Made by a program: the position numbers and the translations under genes
The notes under the pieces: model-generated
Databases searched by the model: none
Told to the model about the DNA's origin: nothing
The model's input: the letters and a program-made list of their open reading frames with translations, nothing else
Assembly (NCBI RefSeq): GCF_002259755.1
Contig: NZ_MWWY01000014.1
Span: 353 to 62,464, forward strand
Source of the DNA: Bifidobacterium hapali
GTDB lineage: Bacteria > Actinomycetota > Actinomycetes > Actinomycetales > Bifidobacteriaceae
Direction of reading: 5' to 3'
Length of the DNA stretch: 62,112 nucleotides
Part shown: positions 9,898 through 18,443 of the stretch, piece by piece
Position numbering within the stretch: the first letter of the stretch is position 1
Layout: every line of letters starts with the position of its first letter

Positions 9898-10070
9898 GGC
9901 CGTAAGTCTGCATTATCGCGACGTTACTGCTGACTTACGGTCGTTTTGAGCTGCGTAGGAGGCCGTAAGTCAGCAGTAACGTCGTGATAGTGCTGACTTA
10001 AGGTCGTTTTTGGGCGCGTTGCAGGCCGTAAGTCAGCAGGTAGGTCGCGATAGTGCGCACTTACGGCCTT
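9898..10070. repeat. Inverted GGCCGTAAGTC motif cluster
   Basis: Three facing pairs of GGCCGTAAGTC and its inverse fill the space between the permease and the amino acid permease genes. The intervening loop sequences are partly similar (ATTATCGCGACGTTACTGC against its inverse). Family shared with 1167-1276 and 11961-12132. Confidence 0.8.
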
Positions 10071-10267
10071 GCTTGACTGTGGTTAGCTGTGATTGGATTG
10101 GCTGCGGCTGGATTGACTGTGATTGCGCAATGGGCGCATACCATCAAAATTGAACTTTTGAGGTAAATGCACACGATATCGTCACGTCGAATCGTTGAAC
10201 TAACGCGACTTTCGTAACAGACGCAATGCTACAGTTTGAACCTGTTATAAAGGAGCAGGTAAGAATC

Positions 10268-11866
10268 ATGAGCAACTCGCGCAGCGCCCAACACGATCAG
10301 CCGGGCAGCAGTCAGGCAAACGGCAGCAACGGAAGCAGTCAGGCAAACGCCAGCAACGCCAGCAAGTCCGGCAGTCAACCAGCCGCAACGGGCACCCTCA
10401 CATCAGTCGAAAATCTCGACAAAAACAATCAAATGGCACGCGGACTGAACAACCGCCACGTCCAGTTCATCGCGATCGGCGGCACCATCGGCACCGGCCT
10501 ATTCCTCGGCTCAGGCAAGTCAATCGCGCTCACCGGACCAAGCATCGTCTTTGTGTACATCGCAGTCGGCATCATCATGTTCCTGCTTATGCGCGCGATC
10601 GGCGAACTCATGTACCGCGACCCGAGCCAGCACACGTTCATCAACTTCATCACCCGCTATCTCGGCCACGGCTGGGGTAAGTTCGCGGGCTGGTCGTACT
10701 GGATTGTGCTCGTACTCATCGGCATGAGCGAGATCACGGCCGTTTCCACGTACGTCATCACGTTCTTCGACACGTTCGGCATGGACCTGTCGCACTGGAA
10801 ATGGCTGATTGAACTCGGCTTCCTCGCTGCGCTTGTCACGATTAACTTGATCGCAGTCAAAGCGTTCGGTGAAGCGGAATTCTGGTTTTCGATGATCAAA
10901 ATCACGCTGATTTGCGCGATGATCGCGACCGCTGTGGTCATGGTCATCATCGGCTACCACTACGATGCCGTGCAAATCACTGGACACGATGGCGTCTCGC
11001 CGGCCGGTCACGCGGGACTCGACAACCTGTTCGCGAACTTTTCGATCGCGCCGAACGGCTGGCTGAGCTTCCTCATGAGCTTCCAAATGGTGTTCTTCGC
11101 GTACGAAATGATCGAATTCGTCGGCGTCACCGTGTCTGAAACGCAAAATCCGCGCCAAGTTCTGCCGAAAGCGGTGAACGAAATCATCGTGCGCGTGCTG
11201 ATTTTCTATGTCGGCGCACTGCTCGCGATCATGGCGATCGTGCCGTGGACCACGTTCACGCCGAACGCTGACGGTTCGTTCGCGTCGCCGTTCATCATGG
11301 TGTTCCAGTATGCGGGATTGAAGTGGGCGGCCGCGCTCGTGTTCTTCGTGGTGATCACCGCCGCGTCGAGCGCGTTGAACTCGCTGCTGTACTCGGCCGG
11401 ACGCCACCTGTACCAGCTGGCTGCGGAGTCCGAATCGCCGACGTTCCGTAAGATTGGCGTCGTGTCGAGTCGGCAGGTGCCGGCGCGCGCGATTCTGCTG
11501 TCGGCCGCTCTGATTCTGTTGTCGCCGGTGATCAACGCGATTCCGGGCGTGTCTGGCGCGTTTGTGCTGTTTGCGTCCGCGTCGAGCGCGGTGATCATTT
11601 TCATTTACGTGCTCACGATGATCGCGCATCGGCGGTATCGTTGCTCGGCTGATTTTATTCCGGACGGATTCGTGATGCCGGCGTGGCGCGTGACGAATAC
11701 AATCGCGATTGTGTTCTTTGTGTTCGTGTACGGCACGCTGTTTTTGGCGGATGATACGCGCGGTTCTGCGATTGCTGGGCTCGTGTGGCTGGCGGTATTC
11801 GGCGGGTATTGCCTGCTGCGCGATCGGTTTGTGAATCGCGATCTCAAAGAGGCGTTGGGCAAGTAG
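10268..11866 (+). CDS. Amino acid permease, APC superfamily
   Basis: A 532-residue protein with about 12 membrane segments. The family hallmark lies after a ~55-residue polar N-terminus: RHVQFIAIGGTIGTGLFLGS in the first membrane helix, followed by GPSIVFVYIAVGIIMFLLMR and AIGELMYRDPS. FFAYEMIEFVGVTVSETQNP in the middle is typical of AAT-type permeases such as aromatic, D-serine/glycine or proline transporters; the substrate cannot be assigned. It should drive proton-coupled uptake across the cytoplasmic membrane. The Ser/Asn/Gln-rich N-terminus has a repeated SSQAN motif. Start chosen by AAGGAG 12 nt upstream. It appears monocistronic. Confidence 0.92.
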   Translation: MSNSRSAQHDQPGSSQANGSNGSSQANASNASKSGSQPAATGTLTSVENLDKNNQMARGLNNRHVQFIAIGGTIGTGLFLGSGKSIALTGPSIVFVYIAVGIIMFLLMRAIGELMYRDPSQHTFINFITRYLGHGWGKFAGWSYWIVLVLIGMSEITAVSTYVITFFDTFGMDLSHWKWLIELGFLAALVTINLIAVKAFGEAEFWFSMIKITLICAMIATAVVMVIIGYHYDAVQITGHDGVSPAGHAGLDNLFANFSIAPNGWLSFLMSFQMVFFAYEMIEFVGVTVSETQNPRQVLPKAVNEIIVRVLIFYVGALLAIMAIVPWTTFTPNADGSFASPFIMVFQYAGLKWAAALVFFVVITAASSALNSLLYSAGRHLYQLAAESESPTFRKIGVVSSRQVPARAILLSAALILLSPVINAIPGVSGAFVLFASASSAVIIFIYVLTMIAHRRYRCSADFIPDGFVMPAWRVTNTIAIVFFVFVYGTLFLADDTRGSAIAGLVWLAVFGGYCLLRDRFVNRDLKEALGK

Positions 11867-11960
11867 GCACTGCGTTCGGGTGCTATGCGGGCGCAGTGCG
11901 GGGCGGCTGTAACTTTCCGGATCTGTGATTCGGCACTATGCCATCAAGACCGTGCCTCGA

Positions 11961-12132
11961 GGCCGTAACTCAACGATAGTATCGCGATACTGCTGAGTTA
12001 CGGTCGTTTGGAGGGGCTGAGAAGGCCGTAACTCAACGGAAGCGTCATGATACTGCTGAGTTACGGCCTCTTCAGGGCGTGAAAAAGGCCGTAACTCAGC
12101 AGTAAGGTGTGTTGCGCGCTCAGTTACGGCCT
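11961..12132. repeat. Inverted GGCCGTAACTCA motif cluster
   Basis: Alternating GGCCGTAACTCA and TGAGTTACGG(C/T)C copies, three facing pairs, following the permease. It is a variant of the CCGTAAGT family in which the internal AGTC is replaced by ACTCA. Confidence 0.8.
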
Positions 12133-12138
12133 TGACGC

Positions 12139-12352
12139 AGGGGGAGCTGGGCGGCGAAGCGGTCTGAGGGGTAGTTGCATCTTTGGAACGTTCCGAGAGC
12201 GCTGCTACCCCTCAGTTAGCTACGCTGACAGCTCGTCCTGCAGCTACGGACGCGCTTCGCGCGCGTTTTGTTGGCTCGCCTGTCGGCGAGCACGTTGCCT
12301 ACAAACAGCTCTGCTGTTTGCTTAACGGCAACGTCCTGACAAGGGGCGCGAA
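12139..12352. repeat. MITE-like dispersed element, copy 1
   Basis: About 210 bp running from GGGGAGCTGGGCGGCGAAG through GGTCTGAGGGGTAGT, CTACCCCTCAGTTAGC, GCTGACAGCTCGTCCTGCA and GCACGTTGCCTACAAACAGC to CAACGTCCTGACAAGGGG. A second full copy lies at 56311-56512 and fragments occur at 16321, 40672, 43070, 45069 and 54877. The ends (CTCCCCTTG/CAAGGGGAG) and internal palindromes suggest a non-coding mobile or repetitive element. No protein is encoded. Confidence 0.75.
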
Positions 12353-12355
12353 TAA

Positions 12356-13276
12356 TCAGGCTGTGGGCTGTTGGGGCTTGCTGGGAGAGAGGTAATCAGC
12401 CGCATTCGTCGGGCTGGACGGAACCGCGTGACCTTCGGTCACGGTGCCAAGACCAGCAAGATACGCTTCACGGCCGGCCGTAATTGCGTGCTTGAACGCG
12501 CGCGCCATTACCGGAATATTGCCGGCCGATGCGATCGCCGTGTACGCCATCACCGCGTCTGCGCCCATCTCCATCGCCTCCGCGGCCTGACTCGGCCGGC
12601 CGATACCAGCGTCAATAATCACTGGCACATGCGCGTTCGCAATAATCACTTCAATAAAATCACGCATACGCAAGCCCTTATTCGAGCCGATCAGCGAGCC
12701 GAGCGGCATCACGCAAGCCGCGCCCGCATCCTCCAGTTGCCGCGCGGCAATCGGATCAGGGAACATGTACGGCATGACCACGAACCCTTCCTTCGCAAGC
12801 ATCTCAGTCGCGCGAATCGTCTCCGCGTTGTCCGGCAGCAAATACTTCGTCTCGTGTTCGATCTCAACCTTGACGAAATCAGTCTGGCACACTTCGCGCG
12901 CAAGACGTGCGATACGTACCGCTTCCTCGGCATTGCGCGCGCCCGACGTGTTCGGTAGCAGCGTGATGCCTTGCGGAATGTAGTCGAGCAGGTTGTTTTC
13001 GGTAGTGCGGCAGCGGCGCAACGCCATCGTGACGATCTGCGTGCCGGCGTTTTCGATCGTGGCTTTGATCAGGTTCAAATCGTAACGGCCGGAGCCGAGA
13101 ATGAACCGGCTTGTGAACTTGTGCCCGCCGAGGATGAGCGGATCGGCGTCGCCGGTAGCGATCGCGTCGTAGGCGTGCGCGTCCGGTTCAGGCAGGAGCG
13201 CGGTGTTCGTGGCGGTGCCGACGAGTTCGTCGAGCGTGGGCTGGTCGGGCTGGTTGGGTTGAGGTGTTGTGGTCAT
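12356..13276 (-). CDS. thiG: Thiazole synthase ThiG
   Basis: A 306-residue protein forming the thiazole phosphate moiety of thiamine from deoxyxylulose phosphate, dehydroglycine and the ThiS thiocarboxylate. Core motifs are clear: [38 protein letters not shown] with the Schiff-base Lys, [43 protein letters not shown] and [20 protein letters not shown]. It has about 45 extra N-terminal residues and a short Pro/Gln tail compared with the usual ~255 residues. It follows thiS by 78 bp in a TPP-riboswitch-controlled operon. Confidence 0.96.
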   Translation of the reverse strand: MTTTPQPNQPDQPTLDELVGTATNTALLPEPDAHAYDAIATGDADPLILGGHKFTSRFILGSGRYDLNLIKATIENAGTQIVTMALRRCRTTENNLLDYIPQGITLLPNTSGARNAEEAVRIARLAREVCQTDFVKVEIEHETKYLLPDNAETIRATEMLAKEGFVVMPYMFPDPIAARQLEDAGAACVMPLGSLIGSNKGLRMRDFIEVIIANAHVPVIIDAGIGRPSQAAEAMEMGADAVMAYTAIASAGNIPVMARAFKHAITAGREAYLAGLGTVTEGHAVPSSPTNAADYLSPSKPQQPTA

Positions 13277-13354
13277 GATGTAGCTTCCTTGATATGTGGT
13301 GTGGTGTGATGTTTGGTGGTTTCAAGAATTGCAACAATAGTATTGCGTCCTCGG

Positions 13355-13549
13355 TCAGCCGCCTTGCACGAACGTGACGATTTCGAGCGTGTCCGTGCCT
13401 TTGAGCATTGTTTCGGCGCGTTTTGCACGCGGGACAATCTCGCCATTGAGTTCGACGGCAACACGCGCCTGTGTAAATCCCTTGTGCTCGATGAACTCGG
13501 CGACGCTCATCGGTTCGTCGAGCTGCTCCTCCTGACCGTTGACGATCAT
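13355..13549 (-). CDS. thiS: Sulfur carrier protein ThiS
   Basis: A 64-residue ubiquitin-like protein ending in the essential Gly-Gly. The start MIVNGQEEQL, the middle VAVELNGEIVPRA and the end EIVTFVQGG are diagnostic. It is adenylated and thiocarboxylated at the C-terminal Gly and delivers sulfur to ThiG, encoded next. A very strong AGGAGGGGG precedes the start. No thiF-type activating enzyme is in this window, so that step must be encoded elsewhere. Confidence 0.96.
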   Translation of the reverse strand: MIVNGQEEQLDEPMSVAEFIEHKGFTQARVAVELNGEIVPRAKRAETMLKGTDTLEIVTFVQGG

Positions 13550-13588
13550 GAATCCCCCTCCTGTCGGCCATGCCGGCCGTACCAGACG

Positions 13589-13618
13589 AAAAAAGGGTCG
13601 CTGAAGCAGCCGTACCCT
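13589..13618 (-). terminator. Attenuator terminator between TPP riboswitch and thiS
   Basis: On the minus strand AGGGT, an inner GCTG/CAGC stem and ACCCT form a compact hairpin followed by six T residues, 40 nt before thiS. With the riboswitch upstream, it likely stops transcription when TPP is bound. Confidence 0.75.
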
Positions 13619-13827
13619 GTGAGGTGGTGCGCCCCTTCATGACCCTTAAGAATCACTAGTTGTTATTCAATTGTCGTTAAATTGTTGCACAACGCTCATC
13701 ATTGATATCGGCGCGCGACGGTGACGAGTCCGTGCGCAACAACATCGCAGATTCGGGGCGAGCCGCACAGACTGATAATATGGAATATCGCGAATTGCCG
13801 TGCGTCAATCGCTCGGCGGAACAACTC

Positions 13828-13907
13828 GTTTCCTTACGGCGGCATTACCCGCATCAAGTTGACGGTCGAAGTTCGCGACTTCCTCTCAGCCTATTGAGGC
13901 TCCCGTT
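13828..13907 (-). promoter_or_regulatory. TPP riboswitch (thi box)
   Basis: Read on the minus strand, the segment has the conserved pyrimidine-sensor half ACGGGAGCC...GGCTGAGAGG and the pyrophosphate-sensor half CTTGATGCGGGTAATGCC followed by GCCGTAAGGAAA. These are the signature blocks of the TPP-binding aptamer. About 280 nt of leader with a terminator separates it from thiS. Confidence 0.96.
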
Positions 13908-14061
13908 CGGTTGCATGCCCATCATAAGCCCCGAGATGCGGTGTGGTCAAGGCGGGCGTGCGTATGTTGGTTCGTCCGTAGGCAATGTGCTTCAAGGGGA
14001 ACTGAGAACAGCGTGAACGAACTTTTTAACGCAAACACATATAGGCATGAGTGATGCCTTT

Positions 14062-14249
14062 CTTCAATCTGAGAGGCAGGTTTTGCTGGGCGCAGGGGTC
14101 TTTCTGCAATCTGAGAGGCAGGTTCCGTCGAGTAATACGCCAGCATTCCCTCAAATGCAGGGGATCGGGGGCATAATATTCACAGTGTGCTGCCTCTCAG
14201 ATTGCAGAAAGACCCCTGCAGAAGAATGAATCTGCCTCTCAGATTGCAA
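14062..14249. repeat. Nested inverted element, CAATCTGAGAGGCAG family, copy 1
   Basis: Two direct copies of CAATCTGAGAGGCAG are followed by two inverse copies (CTGCCTCTCAGATTG). The inner pair is extended by GCAGGGGTCTTTCT, so inner arms of about 30 bp are nested within outer 15-bp arms. The same architecture with a different centre is found at 56683-56869. Confidence 0.85.
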
Positions 14250-14310
14250 AAGGATGCGCGCGCGAGGCTCTTGAGATGGTGTCGTGCACGTCACGGGTTC
14301 GCACGATGAT

Positions 14311-15375
14311 ATGCGCATGACAGCTTTACAGCAGACGTCCCTGAATACGTCCACGACCAGAGGCGCTAATCGCCCGAATATTGTTGCGTTCGCAGGTCGG
14401 CACAATATGCCGCGCATCGGCATGGGCACGATGGCGCTCGCGATCGAGGGTCGGCCGGACCGTGAAACGGCGATTGGCACGATTCATGCCGCGCTCGATG
14501 CCGGCGTGCGTTATCTCGATACTGCGTGGTCGTATTATCTGCCGACCGCACCGGGCGCGGATGGCACAGGCGTTCCGGCTGATTTTGGGTACGGCGAGCG
14601 GCTCGTGCATGATGCGCTCGCTAACTGGGATGGTCCGCGCGACGAAGTTTTGGTTGCGACGAAGACCGGTTATCGTCGCACGATCAGCGCGAATGCGGGT
14701 GCGGATGTGGCGTCGGATCGGCAGCGCGCATCAGATCATGCCGATGCCGATCAGATGACCCAACCGGCACCCGCACGTCAGCGCCTGCAGGCGGTCGGCA
14801 GCCAGTACGGCTGGATGGCGGATTCTCGCCCAGAAACCATGATTCGCGACGCTAAAGAATCAGCGCAACGGCTTGGTTTCGACGAGCTTGATCTGTTGTA
14901 TTCGCACGGCCCTGACCCGGCAGTGCCTTACGAAGACCAAATCGGCGCGCTCAAAACCTTGCTGGATGAAGGCGTGATTCGCTATGCGGGTATTTCGCGT
15001 GTGTCCAACGCGCAAATTGATATTGCTTGTTCAATGCTCGGCAACAAACTCATCGCCGTGCAAAACCAGTTTTCGCCGTCGCATCCCGACCCGGAGCAGA
15101 CGATGGCTCACTGCGCGCAACTCGGTCTTGATTTCGTATGTTGGTCGCCGCTCGGCGGGTTCCTTGACCCGTTTGATCAGCGCGCATACGACCCGTTCCG
15201 CACGGTGGCCGCCGCGCGTGGAGTGTCCTACCAGCGTGTGGTGCTCGCGTGGGAACTGACTCGATATGATCGCCTGTTTACGATTCCGAGCGCTCGCAAT
15301 CCGCATGAAATCAACGATTCGTTTGCTGCGCTCGACCTGCATCTCACACCCGAAGAACTCGCCGTTCTCGGGTAG
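14311..15375 (+). CDS. Aldo/keto reductase
   Basis: A protein of about 354 residues. The AKR barrel is shown by MPRIGMGTMALAI, the catalytic-Asp segment ALDAGVRYLDTAWSY, a Lys-containing VLVATKTGYRR strand, DELDLLYSHGPDP, VIRYAGISRVSNAQID, NKLIAVQNQFSPSHPD, SPLGGF and IPSARNPHEINDSFAAL. It likely reduces aldehydes or ketones with NADPH in the cytoplasm. Two insertions of about 15 and 35 residues (PTAPGADGTGV and the region near residues 130-160) lengthen it. No clear ribosome-binding site resolves the start: GTG at 14284, ATG at 14311 and ATG at 14317 are all possible. Confidence 0.88.
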   Translation: MRMTALQQTSLNTSTTRGANRPNIVAFAGRHNMPRIGMGTMALAIEGRPDRETAIGTIHAALDAGVRYLDTAWSYYLPTAPGADGTGVPADFGYGERLVHDALANWDGPRDEVLVATKTGYRRTISANAGADVASDRQRASDHADADQMTQPAPARQRLQAVGSQYGWMADSRPETMIRDAKESAQRLGFDELDLLYSHGPDPAVPYEDQIGALKTLLDEGVIRYAGISRVSNAQIDIACSMLGNKLIAVQNQFSPSHPDPEQTMAHCAQLGLDFVCWSPLGGFLDPFDQRAYDPFRTVAAARGVSYQRVVLAWELTRYDRLFTIPSARNPHEINDSFAALDLHLTPEELAVLG

Positions 15376-15394
15376 ACGAGATACAGATGCGCAC

Positions 15395-15529
15395 TCACTG
15401 TGGGCGATGATGGTGATGCGCGTATTGGATGGTGCCGTGCACGAGTGCTGCGGTGAAGTGCGCCGAGCACATGCCTGAATCTACTGCCTCATGAGTGCAG
15501 CCAGTAATGCTGCATACGTTGCGTTCCAT
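15395..15529 (-). CDS. Small Cys/His-rich protein (44 aa)
   Basis: A 44-residue frame starting at an ATG preceded by GGAAGGGG at good spacing. It reads NVCSITGCTHEAVDSGMCSA followed by HF, i.e. C-x4-C-x9-C-x2-H, a pattern seen in small zinc-binding knuckles. The C-terminus is His-rich (YAHHHHRPQ). Convergent with the aldo/keto reductase. I do not recognise the family, and chance coding is possible. Confidence 0.4.
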   Translation of the reverse strand: MERNVCSITGCTHEAVDSGMCSAHFTAALVHGTIQYAHHHHRPQ

Positions 15530-15747
15530 TGCGTTCCCCTTCCTTGGGCTTCTCTCTCTGCCGTCCTCTGCGTCAGCGGTATTTCCAACATACATGGTGT
15601 TGCCCACATTGTGAACACCATATACTCAGTTTGTGACGTGAATCACATTTTTGCGGCGTGTTGATATTGAGGAATTGCTTAAATAGTATGTTTGGGTATG
15701 TTGTGTGGCAATGGTGCATTCAGTAGATGTTATGATCAGCGTTTTGT

Positions 15748-15758
15748 TTACACTGTAA
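15748..15758. promoter_or_regulatory. Candidate MarR operator upstream of marR gene
   Basis: TTACACTGTAA, whose complement TTACAGTGTAA is exactly the core of the second site at 16387-16399 in front of the ABC exporter genes. It lies 66 bp before the MarR start. Confidence 0.6.
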
Positions 15759-15823
15759 GGTAATATAACTCGTCTGATGACGAATATGAGCATACGTTTG
15801 TTGTAAAACGAAAGGTGTGTGCG

Positions 15824-16315
15824 ATGGGCTTTGAAGAAGACGCGGTCGATGAGCTGTGGCGCACGGCATGGTGTCATCGTTCGGAGATGCAGCGCGAGTT
15901 GACGCGCGGCGCGCAAGGTGAGTTGTTTGTGATTCGCCAGCTTGCTCATCGCGGCACGACGATGACGCCGTCGCAGTTGGCTGATGCGTTGCGCGCAACG
16001 TCTGGTCGGGTGTCGACGTTGCTGTCTGCGATGGAGAAAAAAGGTTTGGTTGCGCGCGAAATCGACCCTGATGATCGTCGCGTAGTACATGTGAAACTTA
16101 CTGATGCTGGACGTGAGCGCGGGCGCAAGGATATGGAAGACGCGCGTAATGCGGTGTGCTGGATTTTCTCGCAAATGGGGGAGCGGCGCACGCGCGAGTT
16201 CGTTGATTTGACGCGCGAGTTTACGACGTACCTGTCGATCTGCCGACCTGGTCAGCCGCGGCCGACGCCTGAGGAAGTGCGTAAGGCGTTCGAAGAGAGC
16301 GCTGATGAAGGGTAA
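15824..16315 (+). CDS. MarR-family transcriptional regulator
   Basis: A 163-residue protein with the winged-helix core MTPSQLADALRATSGRVSTL followed by LSAMEKKGLVAREIDPDDRR and VVHVKLTDAGRERG, the classic MarR recognition helix and wing. The start at 15824 follows CGAAAGG at 8 nt; a GTG nine nt upstream is less likely. It sits directly upstream of two ABC exporter genes, and both promoters carry the same palindromic 11-mer. It therefore probably represses itself and the exporter and is released by a small, perhaps toxic, ligand. Confidence 0.93.
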   Translation: MGFEEDAVDELWRTAWCHRSEMQRELTRGAQGELFVIRQLAHRGTTMTPSQLADALRATSGRVSTLLSAMEKKGLVAREIDPDDRRVVHVKLTDAGRERGRKDMEDARNAVCWIFSQMGERRTREFVDLTREFTTYLSICRPGQPRPTPEEVRKAFEESADEG

Positions 16316-16386
16316 GATCGGTTCCCCTAGCAAGGGGAGCTGAGATTGGTCGATTCTCAGGAAACACGCAGCTTGACGTGTAATAT

Positions 16387-16399
16387 CTTACAGTGTAAG
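16387..16399. promoter_or_regulatory. Candidate MarR operator upstream of ABC exporter operon
   Basis: CTTACAGTGTAAG, a perfect 13-bp palindrome (odd centre), about 90 bp before the first exporter gene. It matches the site at 15748-15758 in the MarR gene's own upstream region. Confidence 0.65.
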
Positions 16400-16488
16400 T
16401 AATTTAATACTGGAAACTATTTCATCATCGTGCTGGTGAGATAGCACACTCCCAGCGTCTCAAAGAACATAACCACAAGGGGGAATCA

Positions 16489-18372
16489 ATGCTACGCATC
16501 ATGAAATACCTCTCCAAAGCGGAGATTGGCCAGATGCTCGTCGCGCTTACCACCATCGTCGGCCAAATCTGGTTCGACCTTGCGTTGCCTGACTACATGT
16601 CCGACATCACCACGCTCGTCGAAACGCCGGGCAGCGACATGCGCGACATTTGGATCGCTGGCGGCAAAATGCTACTCGTCTCGCTTGGCTCAGTCGCTTG
16701 CGCGGTCGTAACCGGCTATATCGCGGCTCGCGTCGCCTCCAGCTTTGGTCAGCGGATACGCTCGCTCGAATTCCGCAGAGTCGAATCGTTCGGACCGGCC
16801 GAAATGAGCCATTTCTCAACCGCCAGCCTCATCACGCGCTCCACAAACGACATCACACAAATCCAAATGTTTATCACGATGGGCTTGCAACTCATCGTCA
16901 AATCGCCGATCATGGCCGTCTGGGCAATCGCGAAAATCGCAGGCGACGGCGTCGAATGGACCCTCGCCACAGCCATCGCAGTCGTCATCCTGCTCGTCGC
17001 AATCATCATTCTCATGACTCTCGTCATGCCGAAATTCAAGGCCATGCAGCAGCTGACCGACAACATCAACCTTGTTTCACGTGAAAACTTGACCGGCCTG
17101 CGCGTCGTGCGCGCGTACAATGCCGAGGATTATCAGGAAGCCAAGTTCACGCAAGCCAACAAAGAACTCACCAATACGCAGCTGTTCACCAACCGCGCAA
17201 TGGCCATCATGATGCCGCTTATGAACAGCGTGATGAATGGTCTCATGCTTGCCGTCTACTGGATCGGTGCGTACCTGATCAACGCGGCCGCCGCGACCGA
17301 CAAACTCACCGTATTCTCGAACATGGTCGTGTTTTCCAGCTACTCGATACAGGTCATCATGAGCTTCCTCATGATGAGCATGGTGTTCGTGCTCTGGCCG
17401 CGCGCCGATGTGTCCGCACAACGCGTGCTCGAAGTGATCAATACTGAGCCGCTTGTGAAGGACGGTCGCGAGACTGCCGCCGATGTGACGCGCAACGGAA
17501 ACGGCAAGGCTGGCACGGTCGAATTCCGCGACGTAAGTTTTGCGTACCCTGACTCGCGCGAGCCGATGCTTGAGCATATTTCGTTCGCTGCTGAGCACGG
17601 TCAAACCGTTGCGTTTATTGGCGCGACCGGTTCTGGCAAGTCGACGCTGATCAATTTGGTACCGCGATTCTACGATGTGACCGACGGTCAAGTCCTTGTC
17701 GACGGTGTGGACGTGCGCGACTACGACCTGACTGCTCTGCGCGACAAAATCGGTTACGTACCGCAGAAATCCGTACTGTTCAAAGGTACGGTCGCGAGCA
17801 ACATCAGTTACGGCGATCAGCCGGGGGAGACTGGTCGTACAGATGACGTTGAACTTGCGGATACGTCAACCGCTGCTGGCCGGCGTCGCGAGGCCGCGCA
17901 ACTTGCAGCGGATGCGGCAAACGATGGTCAGCTCACCGCAGCACAGATTGATCGTGTGCACGCTGCGGCCGATGTTGCGCAAGCCAGCGAATTCGTCACG
18001 CGCATGGACGGCGGGTTCGACGCGGATATCGCACAAGGCGGATCGAACGTATCCGGCGGTCAAAAGCAGCGTCTATCGATCGCGCGCGCGGTCTACCGCA
18101 ATCCCGAAATCCTGATCTTCGACGATTCGTTCAGCGCGCTCGATTTTAAAACCGATCGCGAAGTGAGAGACGCGCTCGCAACGCACGCGGCAAACGCAAC
18201 CAAACTCATCGTCGCGCAACGCATCGGCACCATCATGAACGCCGACCTCATCGTCGTACTCGACGACGGCAAAGTCGTCGGCCAAGGCACGCACAAGGAA
18301 CTGCTTGAAACGTGCGATATCTACCGTCAGATTGCCGAATCGCAGCTCAGCAAAACTGAGCTCACCGCGTGA
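16489..18372 (+). CDS. Heterodimeric ABC exporter, subunit 1 (degenerate ATP site)
   Basis: A 627-residue fused membrane/ATPase protein. The membrane half (six helices, residues ~15-310) includes FGQRIRSLEFRRVESF and RENLTGLRVVRAYNAEDYQE. Walker A GATGSGKST is at 378-386 and the signature NVSGGQKQR is normal. The Walker B is ILIFDDSFSALD, with Asp at about residue 546 where the catalytic Glu should be. That is the hallmark of the inactive site in heterodimeric exporters such as LmrCD or TM287/288. An Ala/Asp-rich insertion of about 45 residues precedes the signature. The partner is encoded next; the substrate is probably a drug-like compound, by family. Confidence 0.92.
   Translation: MLRIMKYLSKAEIGQMLVALTTIVGQIWFDLALPDYMSDITTLVETPGSDMRDIWIAGGKMLLVSLGSVACAVVTGYIAARVASSFGQRIRSLEFRRVESFGPAEMSHFSTASLITRSTNDITQIQMFITMGLQLIVKSPIMAVWAIAKIAGDGVEWTLATAIAVVILLVAIIILMTLVMPKFKAMQQLTDNINLVSRENLTGLRVVRAYNAEDYQEAKFTQANKELTNTQLFTNRAMAIMMPLMNSVMNGLMLAVYWIGAYLINAAAATDKLTVFSNMVVFSSYSIQVIMSFLMMSMVFVLWPRADVSAQRVLEVINTEPLVKDGRETAADVTRNGNGKAGTVEFRDVSFAYPDSREPMLEHISFAAEHGQTVAFIGATGSGKSTLINLVPRFYDVTDGQVLVDGVDVRDYDLTALRDKIGYVPQKSVLFKGTVASNISYGDQPGETGRTDDVELADTSTAAGRRREAAQLAADAANDGQLTAAQIDRVHAAADVAQASEFVTRMDGGFDADIAQGGSNVSGGQKQRLSIARAVYRNPEILIFDDSFSALDFKTDREVRDALATHAANATKLIVAQRIGTIMNADLIVVLDDGKVVGQGTHKELLETCDIYRQIAESQLSKTELTA
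17073..17088. other. parS-like site inside the ABC exporter gene
   Basis: TGTTTCACGTGAAAAC matches 14 of 16 positions of the widely conserved ParB-binding parS palindrome (TGTTTCACGTGAAACA). It falls within coding sequence, as many bacterial parS sites do. Confidence 0.55.
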
Positions 18373-18443
18373 GTCATCGCAAACTGAGCTGAACGTACAG
18401 AACTGAACTGAACTGAACGTACAGAGTACGAAAGGACTTTACT

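Noticed and set aside
13188..13640. 150-codon frame overlapping thiS/thiG on the same strand
   Set aside because: It runs through the attenuator and both real genes in another frame, with Arg-rich, motif-free translation.
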